DNA of 64,000 bases, from the NCBI GenBank assembly GCA_046350895.1, contig JAXLZL010000002.1, positions 120,634-184,633 on the forward strand. The letters are read 5' to 3'. This stretch comes from HK-STAS-PATE-2 sp046350895. Its GTDB lineage: Bacteria; Patescibacteriota; Patescibacteriia; 2-12-FULL-60-25. The notes beneath the pieces were generated by a model. That model made no database searches and was not told the origin of the DNA. It worked only from the letters and a program-made list of their open reading frames with translations. Numbering within the stretch: the first letter of the stretch is position 1; every line of letters begins with the position of its first letter. This document shows, one piece after another, positions 59,405 through 64,000 of this stretch. Made by a program: the position numbers and the translations under genes.

Positions 59405-59410
59405 ACAATT

Positions 59411-60814
59411 ATGGATCTCCAAGCGTTGTGGCAAGCCTCTTTAGGCGAGCTTGAGCTCTCGCTCACCAAAGCCAACTTCACGACGTGGTTTAAAAATACG
59501 TACCTTGCCCAAGCTGAAGGCACTAAAGCCGTGGTTTGCGTGCCAAATACCTTCACTCAGGCTTGGTTACAGAAAAAATACAATGACCAAATCATCCGCG
59601 CCCTGCGTAACGCTTCAAATTTACCGATTCGTGAGATCACCTATCGTGTTGAAGTAAAAAATACGACCCAAATCACCATCGAAGCCGCTCAAGCCCCTTC
59701 GAGCGGTGGGATGTACAGCGAATCCGCACAAGCCTTTGCCACTGAACCGTTGCCATCTGCCAATACTGGCGGATCTTCTAATGATATCGGGTTAAATCCA
59801 CGCTACCTTTTCAATTCTTTTATCGTCGGCAAGGGCAATGAGCTCGCTCATGCCGCCTGTCAGGCCGTGGCCGGCAAAATCGGCGAGGTCTATAACCCGC
59901 TTTTCATCCATGGCGATGCCGGTATGGGTAAAACGCATTTAATACAAGCCATTGGCCACCATGTTTTGCAGACGAATCCGCAAGCCAAGGTACGCTATGT
60001 CTCTTGTGAGCGTTTTGCGAATGAATTCATCCAATCGGTGCGCAGCGGCCGCATGAACGAGTTCAAAGACCGCTACCGCTTAGTCGACGTACTCTTGATC
60101 GACGACATTCAGTTCTTGCAAGGCAAAGAAGGCACCCAAGAAGAATTCTTTCATACCTTTAATGCGCTGCACCAAGCCAATAAGCAGATCGTCATCACTT
60201 CAGACCGCCCGCCAAAAGACATCCAAACCCTCGAGAGCCGCCTGCAATCGCGTTTTGAATGGGGCATGATGGCCGATATCTCAAAGCCCGACTTTGAAAC
60301 CCGTGTCGCTATTTTGCAGGCCAAGACCCGCGAAAAGAATTATCCCCTCTCGATTGACCTGCTTCACACCATCGCTGGCGCCATCCAATCAAATATCCGC
60401 GAGCTCGAAGGTGCTTTGAACAAGATCATCGCCTACCACCAGTTCAAAAATATCCCGCCTACGCTTGAGTCGATCCAACCCCTCCTTCAGAGCTTTACCC
60501 CGACCATCACCAAGCGCAGCATCACGCCAAAGTTGCTTCTCGAAGCGGTGAATGCCTACTTTGATATCACTATGGAGGAGATGGTCGGTAAGAGCCGTGA
60601 GAAGCGCCTCGCCCATCCGCGCCAAATCGCCATGTACATGCTGCGTGAAGAAATAAAGTGTTCGTACCCAGCCATTGGTGATCAGGTTGGCGGTCGCGAT
60701 CACACCACGGCCATGCATGCCTGTGAAAAGATCACCAATCTCATCAAAACCGATGAGCAACTCAAGCAAGATATTACTTTGTTACGAGAACGGATCTATA
60801 ACCAGAGTCACTAA
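59411..60814 (+). CDS. dnaA: chromosomal replication initiator DnaA
   Basis: A 467-residue DnaA. Domain I begins MDLQALWQASLGELELSLTKANF. Walker A is GDAGMGKTHLIQAIG, Walker B LLIDDIQFLQGKE, and the DNA-binding signature is VGGRDHTTAMHACEKI. The ATG at 59411 is chosen over the ORF's earlier GTG because domain I begins there. No ribosome site. dnaN follows after an oriC-like gap. Confidence 0.96.
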   Translation: MDLQALWQASLGELELSLTKANFTTWFKNTYLAQAEGTKAVVCVPNTFTQAWLQKKYNDQIIRALRNASNLPIREITYRVEVKNTTQITIEAAQAPSSGGMYSESAQAFATEPLPSANTGGSSNDIGLNPRYLFNSFIVGKGNELAHAACQAVAGKIGEVYNPLFIHGDAGMGKTHLIQAIGHHVLQTNPQAKVRYVSCERFANEFIQSVRSGRMNEFKDRYRLVDVLLIDDIQFLQGKEGTQEEFFHTFNALHQANKQIVITSDRPPKDIQTLESRLQSRFEWGMMADISKPDFETRVAILQAKTREKNYPLSIDLLHTIAGAIQSNIRELEGALNKIIAYHQFKNIPPTLESIQPLLQSFTPTITKRSITPKLLLEAVNAYFDITMEEMVGKSREKRLAHPRQIAMYMLREEIKCSYPAIGDQVGGRDHTTAMHACEKITNLIKTDEQLKQDITLLRERIYNQSH

Positions 60815-60840
60815 CAGTTTAGACCGAGGATAAACTCATC

Positions 60841-61098
60841 TTATCCACATAATCTGGGGATAAGTACTGAATATTCCACAATAAAACCCTTCGGCATCAC
60901 GTCGAAGGGTTTTGTGTATAAGCCTGTGTGTTTAAGCGGTATTTCGTGTGTATCCACCGTTGGTAAAAACAGGCGCTATAGAAGTGGTAGCAACCTATAC
61001 ACGTTGACTCCCTCATTCATGCACGTGGGCTGTGGAAGAACTATGGCGGATACTTGCCTAAGTATAGCGATTATTTGAACTGTCCACAGTATCCACAA
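60841..61098 (+). other. oriC-like region between dnaA and dnaN
   Basis: Cluster of DnaA-box-like sequences: TTATCCACA (60841), ATTCCACAA (about 60873), TGTGTATAA (60913), TGTGTATCC (about 60947), TGTGGAAGA (about 61031) and TATCCACAA (61090). AT-rich stretches lie between them. Together with the boxes before dnaA this is the probable replication origin. Confidence 0.7.
60893..60914 (+). terminator. terminator after dnaA
   Basis: AAAACCCTTCG / CGAAGGGTTTT within the oriC-like region. Confidence 0.8.
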
Positions 61099-61170
61099 TA
61101 CCTACTCCTACTACTGGTTTTATCTTAACTTGATTCTTATAACCCGGGATGAAAAGATCCACCTAACGAT

Positions 61171-62304
61171 ATGCATATAGCCTGTACCCAAGAGAACCTC
61201 TTACAAGGTCTCTCGCTCGTGAGCCATATCACGGCCAAGCAAACCAACCTCCCTATTCTTGGGAATGTCTTATTAAAGACTGAAGGTGGTGGCTTGAAAC
61301 TCTTCTCAACGAATCTTGAGATGGCGATCAGCGCCCAGGTTCGAGGCGTGGTCGAAGCCCAGGGTGAGTTCACCGTGCCGGCAAAGTTATTGCAGGACTA
61401 TATCTCGCTTCTACCTTCAGGAAAGGTGGAGTTGATCGTCAAAGACGATGTTCTCGAGGTACGCGCCCATGGTTCGTCGACGACCATGCGCGGCATGCCG
61501 AGCTCGGAGTTCCCTCTCATCCCGAAGCTCGCCCTTGAAGCCGGTTATCAGATTAAGGCTGAGGCCCTTAAGGTAGCCATCGCGCAAACAGTCTTTGCCG
61601 TGTCAGCGTCAGAGGCTCGCCCAGAGCTTGGTGGCGTGGCTTGCTTCTTTCATAATCCGGATGAAGAAGGAAAGTTGGTTTTTGCCGCCACAGACTCCTA
61701 CCGCCTCGCTGAGCGTGTTTTGGATATTGAAGGCGGTAGCAAGGTCTCACAGCACTGCATTGTGCCTTCGCGCGCCATGCAAGAGATGGGGCGCATCATC
61801 TCTTCGTACAAAGATGATGTAGACATGCCTGAAACGATTGAGTGGTCGGTGACCGAGAGCCAGATGGTAATGACCTATGGCAAGGTTGAGCTGATTTCGC
61901 GCTTAATCGAAGGGAGTTTTCCTCCGTACCGCCAAATCATGCCGTCACAGAGCAAGACAAAGTGTTTGGTGGCAAAATCTGAACTGCAAAAAGCCATTAA
62001 AGCCGCATCATTATTTGCCCGCCAAGGTGTCTTTGATATTCATGTTGAAATCGATGCGACCAAGGGGATGACGATCTCATCATCAGATACGGGTACAGGC
62101 GCCCATAGTTCAACCCTAAAAGCTGATATTAGCGGCGAATCGGTGAATAAGGTCATCCTGAACTATAAATACTTTTCAGACGGTTTGAGCGCCCTCTCAG
62201 GCGATCAGGTTGAGTTTCAGTGTATTGATGGGATGAACCCGGTAACACTCTCAAGTAAGGATGGCGAAGGCTTTAAATATATCATCATGCCTATTCGCTC
62301 ATAA
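61171..62304 (+). CDS. dnaN: DNA polymerase III subunit beta (sliding clamp)
   Basis: A 377-residue beta clamp with three clamp folds: MHIACTQENLLQGLSLVSHI, then KVAIAQTVFAVSASEARPELGGV and the closing NPVTLSSKDGEGFKYIIMPIR motif. Length normal. It confines the replicase to DNA. Standard dnaA-dnaN order. Confidence 0.96.
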   Translation: MHIACTQENLLQGLSLVSHITAKQTNLPILGNVLLKTEGGGLKLFSTNLEMAISAQVRGVVEAQGEFTVPAKLLQDYISLLPSGKVELIVKDDVLEVRAHGSSTTMRGMPSSEFPLIPKLALEAGYQIKAEALKVAIAQTVFAVSASEARPELGGVACFFHNPDEEGKLVFAATDSYRLAERVLDIEGGSKVSQHCIVPSRAMQEMGRIISSYKDDVDMPETIEWSVTESQMVMTYGKVELISRLIEGSFPPYRQIMPSQSKTKCLVAKSELQKAIKAASLFARQGVFDIHVEIDATKGMTISSSDTGTGAHSSTLKADISGESVNKVILNYKYFSDGLSALSGDQVEFQCIDGMNPVTLSSKDGEGFKYIIMPIRS

Positions 62305-62317
62305 GCGGAGTTGTGCA

Positions 62318-62358
62318 CAAAAATATCCCCAACTTGGTATGAGTTGGGGATATTTTTT
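62318..62358. terminator. bidirectional terminator
   Basis: AAAAATATCCCCAACT / AGTTGGGGATATTTTTT between dnaN and the convergent PBP gene. Confidence 0.9.
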
Positions 62359-62365
62359 ATCGCAT

Positions 62366-64000
62366 TTAATCGGTAACGCGAAGGCTTTCAGTGATGGTAT
62401 CAAGGGTAACGTCGTCTTTTTGGGTGGCGACGGCCTCAACTGTATAATTACCGGATACCGGACCCGCAGAGAGAGTGAATCCGTTTTGTTGTTCGGTTGG
62501 CAGTTGTAGGGATCCGACCAAGATTTTTTCTTTTGTGTCATTATTCACCAATGAGACGGTCACGCGTGCATAACGGGTCGGTTCGTCCATATGAACAACG
62601 AAGGTACGAGGAAAGGTTGAACGGGACCAGGTTTCATTGCGTTGTGGCGACAAGAGATTGAAGCCCGAGAGTGAGAGGTCTGGCGCAGCCGTCAGATTGA
62701 TTTGTACCGTTTGTTCGGCGACGGCACCAAGTTCGTCAACCGCGCGTACCTTGAGAGTGTGGTAACCGACATCGATGTCGTTAGGGATGGTCGAATAGAT
62801 GGACCACGGCGAAGCGTTTGCCGTACCGATGAGAGTATCGTCGATATAAGCAGAGACGGTTTTTATGGTGCGCTGGGCTTGGACCGAAGTTTGGATGGTG
62901 AGCGTGCGTGAACCGATATTCTCGTTTGTTGATGGCGAGGTGATACTGATCGTTGGCTTATTCTCCGCAGTGTAGAGGTCATCAACTTCGGTTGGCATGG
63001 TTGAAGTCGCCATCCACTGGGTGCGCTGCACGTAAGATTGTACGGCGGACTCCCAGTTTACGAATTGTGGGTCTGAAGCCGGATTCGTTGGTGCTGGGCC
63101 CGTAGGGTCATCTTTATCAACGTAGTAGAGAATGGTGTGCGCTTCATGAACAACGCGTTCTTCGATGAGGTCGGGTGGCGTCAGATCTGATGCGAGCTTA
63201 CCGTTGAGTTTATTCACTTTGACGGTTTTCTCCACAACTTGTCCCAAGAGCGCCGGCTTGGTTGTGGATGGAGCGTCAGGTTTGATGAAGGATTCTTTAT
63301 CCATCCCTGCCGTGGCGCGCTTCATATAACCCTGCCAAATCGGTGCGGCGATAATCGAACCGTCAGCACCCTGCTTCATTTCTTTGCCGTCAGTATTACC
63401 TACCCAAACGACAGTGACGAGGTTTGGTGTAAAACCTGCCGTCCAAGCATCTTTATTGTTATTGGTCGTACCGGTTTTAGCGGCAACTTGGCGATCAGGG
63501 AGGGTGAGATAGTTCTTGCTACCGAAGATGAAGGCGCGGGCATTATTATCGGTCATGACATCGGTAAGCAGGCGGGCAACCTGTGGTTCGACGACTTGTT
63601 TTGCTTCGGGGTCCTTCCATTCTTCAAGAACGGAGCCGTCGGGTTTTTCAACCTTTAAAATAGCTGACGTTGGTTTTTGCTTACCGTCTTGGGCAAAGGC
63701 GCTAAAAGCATTGGCGTGTTCAAGCGGTGTCACGGTACCGCCGCCAAGACCGATCGAGAGACCAAAATCAGAACGTTTGCCAAAGGTGGTATAGCCAAGG
63801 CGTTCGGCAAAATCGATTACGCTGCCTACGCCAACAAGGTAGGTAGTTTGGATGGCCGGGATGTTTAACGAACCGGCCAAGGCGCTGCGCATCGAGACCG
63901 GACCATGTTCGCGCAAGTCATAGTTCTTTGGTTCATAATTACCGATATCGGTTTTAAAGGTGGTATTCACGTCCCAGAGCTGGGTGAGCGGCAAATACCC
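62366..64000 (-). CDS. class A penicillin-binding protein, partial
   Basis: C-terminal ~545 residues of a PBP1A-type enzyme; the N-terminus (glycosyltransferase domain and the SxxK motif) lies past the right edge. The transpeptidase SxN motif is in SALAGSLNIPA and the KTG motif in VAAKTGTTNNNKDAWTAGFTP. After about residue 260 a linker leads to an Ig-like extracellular domain (TISITSPSTNENIGSRTLTIQ; GYHTLKVRAVDELGAVAEQTV) often appended in Gram-positive and CPR PBPs. Cross-links peptidoglycan outside the membrane. Confidence 0.9.
   Translation of the reverse strand, partial: GYLPLTQLWDVNTTFKTDIGNYEPKNYDLREHGPVSMRSALAGSLNIPAIQTTYLVGVGSVIDFAERLGYTTFGKRSDFGLSIGLGGGTVTPLEHANAFSAFAQDGKQKPTSAILKVEKPDGSVLEEWKDPEAKQVVEPQVARLLTDVMTDNNARAFIFGSKNYLTLPDRQVAAKTGTTNNNKDAWTAGFTPNLVTVVWVGNTDGKEMKQGADGSIIAAPIWQGYMKRATAGMDKESFIKPDAPSTTKPALLGQVVEKTVKVNKLNGKLASDLTPPDLIEERVVHEAHTILYYVDKDDPTGPAPTNPASDPQFVNWESAVQSYVQRTQWMATSTMPTEVDDLYTAENKPTISITSPSTNENIGSRTLTIQTSVQAQRTIKTVSAYIDDTLIGTANASPWSIYSTIPNDIDVGYHTLKVRAVDELGAVAEQTVQINLTAAPDLSLSGFNLLSPQRNETWSRSTFPRTFVVHMDEPTRYARVTVSLVNNDTKEKILVGSLQLPTEQQNGFTLSAGPVSGNYTVEAVATQKDDVTLDTITESLRVTD

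Overview
The window looks like part of a Patescibacteria (CPR) chromosome. It carries the replication-origin cluster (rpmH, rnpA, yidD, dnaA, dnaN) and single-copy housekeeping genes (rpoB, rpoC, gyrA, recA, ruvA, ruvC, ftsK, tig, ychF). Many short ORFans lie between them, intergenic gaps are small, and many core genes have no Shine-Dalgarno sequence but a promoter whose predicted start falls within a few bases of the ATG. TGA is used as a stop, which argues against Gracilibacteria or Absconditabacteria. The lineage is inferred from gene content only.

Layout. 1-5.7 kb: a frameshifted DUF2207 membrane protein, small membrane proteins, a PfkB-type sugar kinase, a BASS-family transporter and a 2-hydroxyacid dehydrogenase. 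5.7-12.3 kb: mostly monocistronic genes with their own terminators, including two paralogous coiled-coil proteins, a sigma-70-like protein with a long extra C-terminus, a lipoprotein and an alpha/beta hydrolase. 12.3-18.2 kb: a cassette-like array ending at a tRNA-Ala gene. Four near-identical 32-bp tRNA-3'-end-like repeats, each beside a terminator, separate unrelated genes: a broken methyltransferase, small membrane proteins, a stand-alone recombinase domain followed by a TIR-domain protein, and others. 18.3-27.2 kb: DoxX, FemAB, ruvA, tdk, a palindromic element carrying a broken DUF559 nuclease, gyrA (broken in its middle), an MBL-fold protein, an ArfB-like rescue factor and ruvC. 27.5-35.0 kb: rpoC and rpoB. 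35.4-42.6 kb: an island of ORFan genes, all on the plus strand, whose intergenic spaces are packed with stable stem-loops, including a duplicated three-tier hairpin and a small promoter-to-terminator RNA. 42.6-57 kb: rodZ-like, ftsK, ugd, two sugar-nucleotide epimerases, comEC (broken), recA, ychF, tig, NUDIX and DUF167. 57-64 kb: yidD, rnpA, rpmH, a CYTH/P-loop fusion, dnaA, oriC-like DnaA boxes, dnaN and the C-terminal part of a class A penicillin-binding protein that runs off the window.

The recurring single-base indels, several in A or T runs and some in essential genes (gyrA, the recA start), are more likely consensus-sequence errors than real pseudogenes. They affect the DUF2207 gene, the DUF559 gene, gyrA, the ArfB-like gene, comEC, a lipoprotein, the methyltransferase and recA. 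The most interesting biology is the tRNA-anchored cassette array with the TIR/recombinase pair, the structured-RNA island, and the inverted-repeat DUF559 element.
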